The notes under the pieces: generated by a model | What the model saw: only the letters and a program-made list of their open reading frames with translations | Told to the model about the DNA's origin: nothing | The model's database searches: none | Shown: piece by piece, positions 11,024 to 22,329 of the stretch | Position numbering within the stretch: the stretch's first letter is position 1 | Layout of the letters: every line of letters starts with the position of its first letter | Translations under genes and position numbers: made by a program | NCBI RefSeq assembly: GCF_022539505.1 | Contig: NC_061510.1 | Location: 36,977,047 to 37,041,046 of the forward strand | Direction: 5' to 3' | Source of the DNA: Lolium rigidum | Lineage: Eukaryota > Streptophyta > Magnoliopsida > Poales > Poaceae | Length of the DNA stretch: 64,000 nucleotides

Positions 11024-13391
11024 CCCATGTCTTTATTTTGCTACTATTTTGTTGTGTCTTGGAAGTTGTTACTACTGTAGCAACCTCTCCTTATCTTTAT
11101 TTTATTGCATTGTTGTGCCAAGTAAAGTCTCTAATAGAAGGTTGATGCTAGATTTGGATTTCACGCGTGAAACAGATTTCTATCTGTCACGAATTTGAGT
11201 AGGTCTCTCTGTAGGAAACTCAGAAAAATCTTCCAATTTTCATGCGTGTTCCTCAGATATGTACGCAACTTTCGTTAGTTTTGAGTTTTCTGATTTGAGC
11301 AACGGAAGTACCTCTTAAAAATTCGTGTTTACTGGCTGTTCTGTTTTGACAGATTCTGTCTCTTGTGGACTTTAAGTAAGGCTTTCTAGACGTGGAGAGC
11401 TGTAGCTAATGTTTTATTGAGTTCTTGCAATGTGTCACTACAGGACCAAAGTGGATTAAAGTTTTTTGAGTACTAACCCCTCTAATGAAGTTTATGAGAA
11501 GTTTGCTGTGGCAGAAGTTTTCAAGGGTCAAGAGAGGAGGATGAGATATGATCAAGAAGAGTGAAAAGCCTAAGCTTGGGGATGCCCCCGTGGTTCATCC
11601 CTGCATATTTCAAGAAGACTCAAGCGTCTAAGCTTGGGGATGCCCAAGGCATCCCCTTCTTCATCAACTTATCAGGTCACTTCTAGTGAAACTATATTTT
11701 TATTCAGTCACATTATATGTGCTTTAGTTGGAGCGTCTGTGTGTTTTTATTTTTGTTTGTGTTTGAATAAATTCGGATCCTAGCAATCCTTGTGTGGGAG
11801 AGAGACACGCTCCGCTTTTTCATATGAACACTCGGTGTTCTTAGCTTTATTTTAATGTTCATGGCGGAGTTGAAAACCGCAACACTTATTGATATTTGGT
11901 TGGAAACAGAAAATGCTTCATATTGTCTTGAATAATTTGATACTTGGCAATTGTTTTGAGCTCTCACATAGATCATGTTTACTCATGCATCATGTAGTTT
12001 AAACCTATTAGTGGAGAACTACCGTAGAGCTTGTTGAAATTTGGTTTGCGTGATTGGTCTCTCTAAGGTCTAGATATTTTCTGGTAAAAGTGTTTGAGCA
12101 ACAAGGAAGACAGTGTAGAGTCTTATAATGCTTGCAATATGTTCTTATGTAAGTTTTGCTGTACCAGTTCATCTTGTGTTTGCTTCAAACAACCTTGCTA
12201 GCCAAAGCCTTGTACTGAGAGGGAATGCTTCTCGTGCATCCAAAACCTTGAGCCAAAACCTATGCCATTTGTGTCCACCATATCTACCTACTATGTGGTA
12301 TTTCATGCCATTCCAAGTAAATACTTCATGTGCTACCTTTAAACAATTCAAAAGCTATTATCTCTTATTTGTGTCAATATTTTATAGCTCATGAGGAAAT
12401 ATGTGGTGTTTTATCTTTCGATCTTGTCATTTACTCCGGACAGACTTTCACCAATGGACTAGTGGTTCATCCGCTTATCCAATAATTTTGCAAAAAGAGC
12501 TGGCAATGGGGTTCCCAGCCCCAAATTAATTAACTTTCATTAATAATTCTCTTCACGTGTTTTGCCCTGATCTATCAGTAAGCAATTTAATTTTGTAAAT
12601 AGACACTCCTTCATGGTATGTGAATGTTGGAAGGCACCCGAGGATTCGGTTAGCCATGGCTTGTGTAAGCAAAAGGTTGGGAGGAGTGTCAACCATAAAT
12701 AAAACTAAAGTACATGTGTAAACAAAAGAGAAGAGGGATGATCTACCTTGCTGGTAGAGATAACGTCCTTCATGGGAGCCGCTCTTGAAAGTCTGGTCGA
12801 TAAGGTAGTTAGAGTACCCATTACCATTCGTTGACAACAACAAACACCTCTCAAAACCTTACTTTTATGCTCTCTATATGATTTCAAAACTTAAAAAGCT
12901 CTAGCACATGATTTAATCCCTGCTTCCCTCTGCGAAGGGCTTTTCTTTTACTTTATGTTGAGTCAGTTTACCTACTTCTTTCCATCTTAGAAGCAAACAC
13001 TTGTGTCAATCGTGCATTGATTCTTACATACCTGCTTATTTGCATTCATTATATTACTTTGTGTTGACAATTATCCATGAGATATGCATGTTCAAAGTTG
13101 AAAGCAACTGCTGAAACTTAAATCTTCCTCTGTGTTGCTTCAATTCCTTTACTTTGAATTTATTGCTTTATGAGTTAACTCTTATGCAAGACTTTTGATG
13201 CTTGTCTTGAAAGTACTATTCATGAAAAGTTTTGCTATATCTTATCTATTTGCTAGCAACTATAGATCATTGCCTTTAGTCACTTCATTCATCTCATATG
13301 CTTTACAATAGTATGATCAAGGTTATGTAAGTAGCATGTCACTACAGAAATTATTCTTTTTATCGTTTACCTACTCGAGGGCGAGTAGGAA
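11024..13391 (+). other. Non-coding interior of element B (3' untranslated half)
   Basis: 2.4 kb with no credible gene. It aligns with the inverse interior of element A. It contains two extra copies of the polypurine 16-mer CTAAGCTTGGGGATGC at 11570-11585 and 11628-11643. Confidence 0.65.
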
Positions 13392-13407
13392 CTAAGCTTG
13401 GGGATGC
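13392..13407 (+). other. Polypurine tract of element B
   Basis: CTAAGCTTGGGGATGC, one base before the 3' LTR terminus TGATACGTCTCC. Confidence 0.75.
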
Positions 13408-13408
13408 T

Positions 13409-14934
13409 TGATACGTCTCCAACGTACCTATAATTTCGATGTTCCATGCTTGTTTTATGCCAATACCTACATGTTTTGCTCGCACTTTATAATGTTTTTA
13501 TGCGTTTTCCGGAACTAACCTATTAACAAGATGCCACGAGTGCCGGTTCTCGTTTTCGTTGTTTTTGGTCCGGAAAGGCTGTTCGGGCAATATTCTCGGA
13601 ATTCGACGAAACAAAGACCCGAGTATCTTATTTTTCCCGGAAGATTCCAGAACACCGAAGGGGAGACGAAGATGGGCCGGGGGCCCCACACAACGGGGCC
13701 GCGCGGGCTCCACCCCGGCCGCGCCGGCCTATGGGGAGGAGCCACGGCGCCCTTCCGACTCCGCCTCTTCGCCTATAAGAGCCCTTTCGACCTAAAAACG
13801 CGATACGAATTGATGAAACTCCGGAAAGACTCCGGGGCGCCGCCGCCATCGCGAAACTCCAATTCGGGGACGAGAATCTCGTTCCGGCACGCCGCGGGAC
13901 GGGGAAGTGCCCCGGAAGCCATCTCCATCGACGCCACCGCCTCCATCATGCTCCGTGAGTAGTTCCCCCATGGACTACGGGTTCTAGCCGTAGCTAGTTG
14001 GTATTCTCTTCCCCATGTACTTCAATACAATGATCTCATGAGCTGCCTTACATGATTGAGATTCATCGATGTAATCGGTGTTGTGTTTGTTGGGATCCGA
14101 TGGATTGTTACATTATGATTAGTCTATCTATAAAGTTTGTGAAGTTATTGTTGCTGCAATCTTGTTGTGTTTAATGCTTGTCACTAGGGCCCGAGTGACA
14201 TGATCTTAGATTTAAGCTCTATACTTATTGCTTAGATTGTATCTACAAGTTGTTTCACATGTCTATGTCCGGAACCCGAGGCCCCAGAGTGACAGCAACT
14301 GGGATAACTGGAGGGGAAGGCTTAGATATGAGGATCACATGTTTTCACGGAGTGTCAATGCTTTGCTCCGGTGCTCTATTAAAAGGAGTACCTTAATTTC
14401 CGAGTAGATTCCCTAGAGGCCCGGCTGCCACCGGCTGGTAGGACAAAAGATGTTATGCAAGTTTCTCATTGCGAGCACGTATGACTATATATGGAAAACC
14501 TGCCTACATGATTAATAATCTTGATGTTCTGTCCTAATGCTATTTCAATCCTATCAATTGCCCAACTGTAATTTGTTCAGCCAACACTTGTTAATGGAGA
14601 GTTACCACTAGTGTAGATAGCTGGGAACCCCGGTCCATCTCTCATCATCATATACTCGGTCCTATATGTCATTGGAAGTAGTATCAACTATTTTCTGGTG
14701 TCATTGCTCTCATATTATTGCTACTGCTGCTGTGTTACTGTTACTACTGCTCTCATATTACTGCTTTGCTTTCACATCACCCTCGTTACTAGTGCTTTTC
14801 CGAGTTGCGGCTGAATTGACAACTCAGTTGTTAAGGCTTATAAGTATTCTTTACCTCCCCTTGTGTCGAATCAATAAATTTGGGTTTTACTTCCCTCGAA
14901 GACTGTTGCGATCCCCTATACTTGTGGGTTATCA
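13409..14934 (+). mobile_element. Element B 3' LTR
   Basis: 1526 bp, TGATACGTCTCCAACG to GTGGGTTATCA, with a TATA box (GCCTATAAGAGC) at 13771-13780. It is similar to but clearly distinct from the LTR of element A (shared start and a shared block around AACCTATTAACAAGATGCC). The two are sister subfamilies. Confidence 0.92.
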
Positions 14935-15481
14935 GTACTCTTGCCGATGTTGATTGACTACCTTAATGGTTGCGCGCGTGCACGCAGCCTTGGCATTGCG
15001 GCTCAAATTAAAATTATGGGAGAACCTTCGTTGGTATTTACAGGTCTATGATTTGTTATCTATCTTTGGCTGCCTTCAGGAAAGTACAAGATTATGTCTT
15101 GGAAGAAGAAAGAGTTTGAAGACCTCGAAGATTTGCTAGTATCTTTTAGACTTTATTTTGTAATCGCTGGAGACAGCTCGTGTATCTCTACCATGTACTA
15201 TTTGTTATTATGAATATATGTGGTATTGATTGTCAAATTTTTTTTTGGCTCATGTGTTGCGCCAGGCTCAGCCCAGACTGCGGTTTATCCAGTAGCCATA
15301 TTCCATTCTTTTAGTCAACTTTTTTTACATAGTGTCGCAAATGCTTACGCACCGATCTTCAAAGCCTTTTTTTGGGGGGTTTATCAGCTGTGTCAAGGAG
15401 ACGTGCCACATTCCGGAAAACACTATGCATATGAATGTTGCAACAGAACTACAAAGTACACAAGGATGTGGGAAACCTTTT
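14935..15481. other. Sequence right of element B, no gene recognised
   Basis: Starts with the candidate target duplication GTACT. Contains no credible coding frame. The part 15398-15470 has a diverged copy at 28718-28791. Confidence 0.5.
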
Positions 15482-16058
15482 GGGCTCCTTTGATTCATAG
15501 GATTTGTAAAGGAGTTGTGTAGGATTTGGTTTCTATGGGAAATTTTTCTATACAAGTTGTTTGATTCATAGGAACACATTCTATAGGAATCTTGTAGTAC
15601 AATTTCTATAGGAAAAAAACATTAAGTAGGTCATACCTCATGAAAAAATTCCTTTGCTACAAACAAACATACATCAGGCTCCTTTGATTCATAGGATTTG
15701 TATAGAAATTATGTAGGATTTGAATCTTTTGAAATTCTACACAAGTTGTTTGATTCATAGGAACATATCCTATAGAAACTAATCCTATAGAAATCATGTA
15801 GTGTAAATTCTATAGGAAAAAACATGGGATATGACCTCATGGAAAATTTCTTTGGGCAATCAAACACACATCATCTTTCCATAAGATTCAAGTAGCCATG
15901 ATATTCCAATCATATACTTTTCTTATTCCTATACTTTTCCTACCCTATGAATCAAAGGAGCCCGAATTCATTTTCTCATAGATTCAAATGAGTATGACAT
16001 CCCAACCCTATGATTTTCCTATTACTATATTTTGCCTATCCTATGAATCAAAGGAGCC
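15482..16058. mobile_element. MITE cluster with four GGCTCCTTTGATTCATAGGA arms (nested)
   Basis: Forward arms start at 15482 and 15677; inverted arms end at 15963 and 16058. The arrangement arm-arm-inverse-inverse fits one MITE inserted inside another of the same family, the inner copy being about 15677-15963. No coding capacity. PIF/Harbinger-like by analogy with the copy at 31375-31739, which has similar termini and a TTA target duplication. Confidence 0.7.
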
Positions 16059-16152
16059 TTTTGTTTTTTGCGAGGGAACTCTAGCAAATTTCCTGAATTT
16101 GCACACCCGACACACCATCGGTTCAGGCTGCTAGTCACGGGCTTCGAACATC

Positions 16153-18519
16153 CTATTCATGCGAATGACAATATGTTCCCTCTTGTCTAGTCGTATTACT
16201 CTCCTCTTTCGAGCCGCTCTTCCCTGAAGAGACGTCGGTTATCTTTGCTCGCTGCATCTCGCAGTCTAGATCGGCTACCCGCTCTTCGCTGCTCGCGTTG
16301 TACTGTTGATCTTTGTCCTTGCCCCATAACAACATGTAGAGGCCAAGTATCACCACCACTCCTCCGATTATGCTGCAGATCAATAAAAACAACAATAGAT
16401 CGACAAAGATAAGAGTTAGAGCGTTGGTCACGAGAAAATGTAAAACTTAAAGCTCTAGGACCAGTACTAACAAGTAACCAATCTGAAAAGGAGGTTGCAC
16501 CGCATGCTAAGATTTATTTGGCTCAGGAATATGGGAATCATATGAGTGAGCAAGGCTTGAGAGGCCGAGTGATCATTCATGAATTTGGTGTGTGGTATCT
16601 TTGTATGGATGTCATGCAAAAAGGAGCACTACGCACGTTCAGGACAACCATATCGATCACGTACCTCCCGACGTGTAGGTTTTCGCCGAAGATGAAGTAG
16701 GCCAAGATGGCCACCATGATGGTGGAGAGGGGGGTGGACATGGTGACGAAGACGGGGCCTTTCTTCTTTGTGCACCATAATTGTGCAAACACAGCGAACC
16801 CACTGCACGCTATCCCCTGAAACAATAAGGCCCTTTTTCATTTGCGGGATTATAGAAACAGCGAAATAAGAAAACATAGGATTACAATGTTATTTTCTAT
16901 CCTATATGATTCCATATGCGCCAAAATTGATTACAACCTAGGAAAAACAAAGGATTCTAAAAAATGGTTTTAGTAGATGTTAGATTTCTTATGACATCTA
17001 GTGCAAAGGATTTCTTAAAACAAATGGGATTCCATCAGAAATGAAATAACCATTATATGGAAAACTCCCAAAGTTTTGAATCTTGTTCAATTTTTATGCA
17101 AATCATTTAAATCAAAGAGGTCCAAGTATGGGCACACACTACTTAACACGGCGAAATGGAAGGGCAAGATTGGCTACTTATGGGACATATGGCCTTCGAA
17201 ATGGGACGAAAAGACTAGCAGAAATTTCTGGTTAAACTAACTGCAGCATCTCGTTAAAATAGGAGGAAAACCTTTTGCCTCGTTTAAAAAAAAGGGAGGA
17301 TAAGTTCAATGAGTAACTTTTTTTGAAACGGAAAATTGAATCAACTGAAGTACGCGCATATTTTGTCCGCTCACTGATTGGGCACGTACAGAGTAGATGA
17401 TGCACCAGAACTTGAGGCCGAAGCCTATGAGCCAGTCCTCCTTCTTGTGCTTCAGGACCACTGTGAAAGCTAGCGACTGTATCCCTCCCACCGTCGCCAT
17501 CCACGCCGTCAGCGACATCTCCGCCGGGTACCTCTTCACCGACGTCGCCTGCATGATGTACCAGATGGACCAGCACACGCAGCTGGCCACGGCGAGGAAC
17601 GCCCCTTTGAGCCAGCTGCGGTGTACAGCGTTGCTGCCGTCTATGTGGATCGGCGCCTTCCTGCAGGGGCTCGCGATCGCCGCACCCTTGTACAGTGTCA
17701 TAGTGGTCACTCCGGCGAACGACACCACGGTTCCGGCGACCTTCGCGAGGCCTCGCGCGCTCTTCAAGTCTACGATCTCCATCCTATAGGAACCAGGGAT
17801 CGATGCTGCAGTTAGTTTAACAAGATCTTGCGTGCATGCATCAGATGTTGGCCGTCGTGTCGATCGGATCGGTCACCTGAGGACGATGGCGATGACGAAG
17901 GTAATGGAAGCGACGGCGTTCACCATGGAGGCGACGAATGTCGGGGAGGTGTACTTGAGGCTCGCGAAGTACATGTTCAGAGTTAAGCTCACCCTGCAAC
18001 CAGTTCAATTCAGGATCAGATATTGAGTAGCTTAAATCGTAGCTTGTCAGAATGATATAAATTTTTGTGTATATATGCAGACATGAAGTTTCCTAAATAC
18101 GAACGAAACATATATATATATATTTATTGAATCTAGTTCTTACCCCACAAGCGACAGTACGAAGATCTCCAGGAACAGCATCCACGTCATCTTGGGCCTC
18201 AACTTCCTGACGTACGTCCAAGAAAAAAGAAGCAGAATGAGCACAGCAACAGAGATCATACTACCAAGTCTGAATTCTTCAAATTTATGAACACTAGAAC
18301 ACTAGATCAAATTATATACTTCTCATGGTAGTAGGCGAAAGGCCAGAGGACGACTGCAACGAGGAGGTGGCGGTAGGTGACATAGACGTAGGGGTTGAGG
18401 CCGCGGTTGAAGGCGGCCTCGGTGAAGAAGTACATGAAGGTGTAGCTGAGCTGCACCAGGATCATCATGTTGTGCGGCGCGTACCTCCTCCACACCTCTC
18501 CTCCCATTCCAACAGCCAT
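16153..18519 (-). CDS. WAT1-related / EamA-type (nodulin MtN21 family) transporter, six exons
   Basis: Exons (minus strand) 18519-18320, 18206-18144, 17993-17877, 17783-17390, 16816-16665 and 16372-16153. All introns are GT-AG and the phases agree, giving 381 aa, a normal length. The family is plasma- or vacuolar-membrane carriers of amino acids, auxin or related metabolites, with two EamA repeats and ten membrane helices. Seen here: RRYAPHNMMILVQLSYTFMYF near the start; KYTSPTFVASMVNAVASITFVIA in repeat 1; WSIWYIMQ; GPVFVTMSTPLSTIMVAILAYF; GGVVVILGLYMLLWGKDKDQ near residue 320; then a hydrophilic tail. The start is ATG 18519 in GCCATGG context; the frame upstream has no ATG. No stops or frameshifts, so it is probably functional. 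The substrate cannot be told from the sequence. Confidence 0.92.
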
Positions 18520-18592
18520 GGCAACCTCAAAGCTCAAGAAGAGATAAATGGAGCGGATAGACGACGAGTGCTGAGTGCAGAGCCTGTCCTCT

Positions 18593-18603
18593 CCTTATAA
18601 AGG
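18593..18603 (-). promoter_or_regulatory. TATA box of the WAT1-related gene
   Basis: Minus-strand CCTTTATAAGG, about 75 bp upstream of the ATG at 18519, implying a short 5' leader of roughly 40-50 bp. Confidence 0.65.
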
Positions 18604-18904
18604 CCGTGGAGTTGGGACAGCTCTGGTGGAGAAGTAGCAACCAATTCATGCATGGAGGTGTCACTGTCAGTGGTAGGTTGCCCTAATGAGACAGGAAATT
18701 CCTATTGATTGGATTCCTATGTCTCAATTCCGTAGGAATTTGAACATCCACTCAAACCTCTCTTTTTGATTCAAGTGCATAGGATCAAGGCACTTTTCCC
18801 GTGTATTCCATGTGTTTCATCCAAACGACTTTTTTTTTTAGTTTTGCAGTGTTTTACAATCCTCTGTTTCACACAAATGATTCTTGTATTTTTTGTATTC
18901 CTTG
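18604..18904. other. Upstream of the WAT1-related gene, MITE-like remnant
   Basis: Contains short inverted fragments resembling the GATTCATAGGA type of MITE (around 18700-18830) but no clean termini. No gene seen. Confidence 0.35.
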
Positions 18905-19765
18905 GTTTCTCAACATTGCGATCCAACGAAGCCCTAACGGGGTCGGGAACTCCTCCTAGGCAGCACGAGGGGAAACCCTTGTGCCATCACCCAACCAACT
19001 TCGCCATCCCTCGCCCCCGATGACGTTAGACTTGGCCGCGGTGGTGGCCGAGCCCGCGCCGAAGGTGTCCGATGAAGCCTCTCATATTGTTTGCATGGTC
19101 AAACCTGTAAGGGGCAGTGGGGGTCGTCTCGTCGCTGTGTTATCCTTGGAGCGGATCTCGCACCCACAATTGCGGATTGGGTGTGACGCAGGCGAAAGTT
19201 GTTGGCATGGCGGCGGCGAGTCTTGGTGCCCCTCTCACACAAAGATGTTGTCAATACTAGATTTGACTGCTGGACCGTGGATGGAGGTGGATCTTGGTGG
19301 AGTGATGTTTATCTACCACGTTGACGTCGATGATTCTCGGCGGCGTGGAGCTGCAGGGTATCGAAGACGGAACGGGCGTGGACTGCTGGACGCGTGCAGG
19401 ATGGTGGAGCTGTCTGGCGTCATGGTGACATCGACGGTAGGTCTGGCAAGATCAATGCGGTGATCCCTCTTGAAGATGGGTGCGAGGGTCCGCTTGACTG
19501 GTTGCGCTTCTCACCCGCCAATGGGCGGCTTGGGAAGGCATTCAGTTTTTAGATGATGTGTGTTGGTGTATTGTCAGGCTAATGGCCCTGTTCATGGTCA
19601 CCCCCTCATCGCTCTTGTAAGTATAGCGAGTTACCGCTGAAAGGTGGCTTCGAGTTTGATCTTTGTATCTTCCTTATAAGACTTTGCGAATAATTTAATA
19701 AAGAAAAGTTGTGTGCATCCTTTGGATTCAGAGGTTGGGACGATGCTCCCATTTCGAAAAAGTAC
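18905..19765 (+). repeat. Interspersed repeat R1, copy 1
   Basis: GC-rich sequence with no stable coding frame, ending AATAAAG...GTGTGCATC...TTCAGAGGTTGGG...TTTCGAAAAA. It shares the segment around 19307-19358 (TACCACGTTGACGTCGATGA) with 30700-30750, and its 3' end with 31075-31150 and, inverted, 39325-39405. The conserved 3' end suggests a retroposon (non-LTR) family. The 160-aa frame at 18981-19463 lies in it and is not convincing. Confidence 0.55.
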
Positions 19766-20227
19766 TAGATTTGACTTGGTTGTGGCTAGATTTGAATCAG
19801 GGAACTAGCGGGCAACTTCATCTAGGCATCGCATCTAGCGGCACTTATGGCTAAACTCTATCGTGATGTGCATGTCAACCATCGACGAAACAACAATACA
19901 ACTATGATTAGAAGCAATGTGAGAGTGCGTTCCTCTCCGGTGTTTTCTCATTGGTCGGCTAGTTTTGTCCTACTAGTTTTGCACTAAGAGGGGTTAACTA
20001 TCGGTTTTTAATTTCATCAAACATCTAACTACATGAGATCATCTCAATATCTAATTTAGAAGAGATTTAACGAAAATAAAATAGGAAACTTGGCTACAAT
20101 TAGTGTGAAGGTTAATGAGAGTTAATTTACCAATTGAAGATGATAGATCATATGGAATCTTTCAAACATGGGCTCTTTCAATGTGAAATGTTGAATGGTC
20201 ATACTTTTTTTTAGGAAATACTATTGG
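19766..20227. other. No feature recognised
   Basis: AT-rich intergenic sequence. No gene or repeat boundary seen. Confidence 0.4.
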
Positions 20228-20733
20228 AAAATGAAAGCGCCTTTAAAGATCAAGATCTTTATGTGATTCTTTCATAAAAAAGTTATACTCACAAGAGATA
20301 ATCTTGCTAAGCAGAATTGGAATGGTTGTAAGGAGTGTGTTTTCTGTGATTCTGAGGATTATATTAACCATCTCTTTTTCGCTTGTCCCTTTGCCCATCT
20401 TATTTGGAGAGTTGACACTTTACCTATAATATTCCTCCACCCTCCTCTAATGTTACCAGCATGTTGGCTTAATGGAGTAGAAAAGCAAACTAAAGCTCGT
20501 ATATGTATAAGCCTTTGTGCTCTAGTATGGGCTCTGTGGAACAGTAGAAATGATATAATTTTTAATAAGGTTTAAACTGCTCATTTCTTACAGAAAATTT
20601 GTACAACTACTTTTTTGTTCCGTGAATGGTGCTATCAAGGCGCAACGAGGGCATATGGATACTGGATGCAACCGTTTAAAGAAGGTTGCACGGGCTATCT
20701 ACAATTAGGGTGACTGGCGACTTGTTCTAAATG
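20228..20733 (+). pseudogene. LINE reverse-transcriptase zinc-binding (zf-RVT) fragment
   Basis: One frame from AAA ATG at 20229 reads KIFM, then LTRDNLAKQNWNG, then the zinc-binding core CxxCVFCDSEDYINHLFFACPFAHLIW, followed by CALVWALWNSRNDIIF. This is the C-terminal region of an L1-type ORF2. Three in-frame stops (the Trp codon near 20264, one near 20572, and one near 20711) show it is dead. It is the same family as the 3' end of the LINE at 24278-28140 but diverged. No flanking duplication could be recognised. Confidence 0.75.
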
Positions 20734-22066
20734 ATGCTTAAGCGCATTGCTTTTTTGTTACTCCAGTGGTTGATTTTTATGTACACGATGTGTGATCAAT
20801 CAGCCATAAATTTGTATGACTTTGAAACCCTAAATAATGCAGTAAAATGTTGGGTGCGCCGATTTATGCGGCCGGGCTTCGCTCCCCTTTTCAGGAAAAG
20901 AAACGTGTCACGAATATAGTATTATGTGGAAACCTTGATCAATTCAGCCGTTAGTCGTGTGTGATATGTTAATCAGCAGAGATGTCACTGTATGCAGAAA
21001 TGAGCAGCCGCGAAAAACAAATAGTCATATTTAATCTGCGAGTTGTGACCATTTCTGGCACGTTGGACGAAAAACGATGCATGAACACGTTTCAGAAACT
21101 GGAAACAAAAGGATCCATGAGGTCAGTCCAAGTAACATTTTCTTCGTCTGGATTTATGATCACTCGTGAGACTTCCATGCATATATATTCTCCTGAGCTC
21201 AGCATATGATCTGTGCGATCCTTTTTTGTTCTAACTCTTGTTAATTATTGAAAATTGCCAAGTCTTTTGCCACTGTTAATAAAAACAAATAGTAGCCAGG
21301 ATCGTCTGGACTTCTCGATCACCCGTGCAGATTTGCATGCATTCTCCCGAGAAATGGTGATTTGGCCATGCATCTTGACAGTAGCCTGTTTTTTCTCCCG
21401 TGTCGTGTGTTGCTACAAACCGGCGAAAGATGTACTTCCTCCGGGAGTATAAGTGTACCAAATGAATAACTCCTTTTATTTCGTGAATGTTGGTGCCCTT
21501 GTCCTGCTTCGTCCCAATTTGGTTTTTAATTTCGTTCGTGTTGTATGTCTACTTCAACCTAGGCATACACGATCAGGTTCCCCTCTGTGGCTCTGTCCTT
21601 CTTCAACTATATTTTAGCTCCGTTGACATAGCTAAGGTGGAATCAGCTACACATATATTGGACAGAAGGTGTGACAAGATACACATTGCGTAGTGACATC
21701 AACACGACCTGTTCTCCAATTTATCGTCCCGCTGGTTGACATTTGGGTTTTCACACGTTGTATCATCACAAGCAGAAGGAAAAAACCTAGTTTTTTTAAT
21801 CTTCTCCCTGAAAACATGTTCAATTTTTAGCTTCCTACTAAGTGGGATTTTCCTTTTTTGTTCTATAAACGAAGTTGAACACAACCAAGGTGAATACTAT
21901 CAAGAAAGCTAAAATGACAAAGACAATTAATCGGATTTGCTAAAATTTTCTCCAACTTAATAATTTAGTGATTTTAATGCTTACTTGTATACCACAGAAT
22001 TCATATCACTACATTTTTTTTCCGAAAATGGCAGAAGGACCTGGCTCTTCGCTGCATACAACCTTA
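20734..22066. other. No feature recognised
   Basis: Intergenic; only short frames on both strands. 21250-21460 and 21480-21700 look like old repeat sequence without clear ends. Confidence 0.4.
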
Positions 22067-22068
22067 TA

Positions 22069-22327
22069 CTCCTTCTGTTCTTAAATATAGGCCATAGAGT
22101 TTTTTGCACGAATATCAAAGAACACACTTAGAGGGAAGGCTACATCAGTTTTGGGCGAGCTTACTTCTCACTAATTGACGTGATAAAATAGAGGAGTTTA
22201 CAGTAGATAAGGAAACATAATAAAATTCCTAAATAAATTCTCCATACAAGCAATGCAATGCGATATACCTTATATTTTGGAAGTTTTCTCAAAAAACTAT
22301 ATGGCTTATATCATGGAACGGAGGAAG
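22069..22327. mobile_element. Stowaway-type MITE
   Basis: Ends CTCCTTCTGTTCTTAAATATAGG and, inverted, CTTCCTCCGTTCCATGATATAAG, flanked by TA (22067-22068 and 22328-22329). 259 bp, no coding capacity. These are Tc1/mariner-mobilised elements. Confidence 0.85.
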
Positions 22328-22329
22328 TA

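Larger units (their letters stand above)
8091..14934 (+). mobile_element. Element B: non-autonomous LTR retrotransposon, 5' LTR split by element C
   Basis: Plus-strand relative of element A. It has a partial 5' LTR (8091-9336), a tRNA-Asp primer site (9349-9366), one interrupted coding frame (9605-11023), a long non-coding stretch, a polypurine tract (13392-13407) and a full 3' LTR (13409-14934). The first ~290 bp of the 5' LTR is missing at 8090 because element C inserted there. That part and the left target duplication are expected left of the window. GTACT (14935-14939) is the candidate right target duplication. No gag-pol is present. Confidence 0.88.

Noticed and set aside
13498..13962. 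Frames of 71-143 codons in the element B 3' LTR
   Set aside because: LTR sequence with no protein family; frames overlap on both strands.
18981..19463. 160-codon frame on the plus strand
   Set aside because: Lies in repeat R1. The related copy at 30545-31150 does not keep the frame and no domain is visible.
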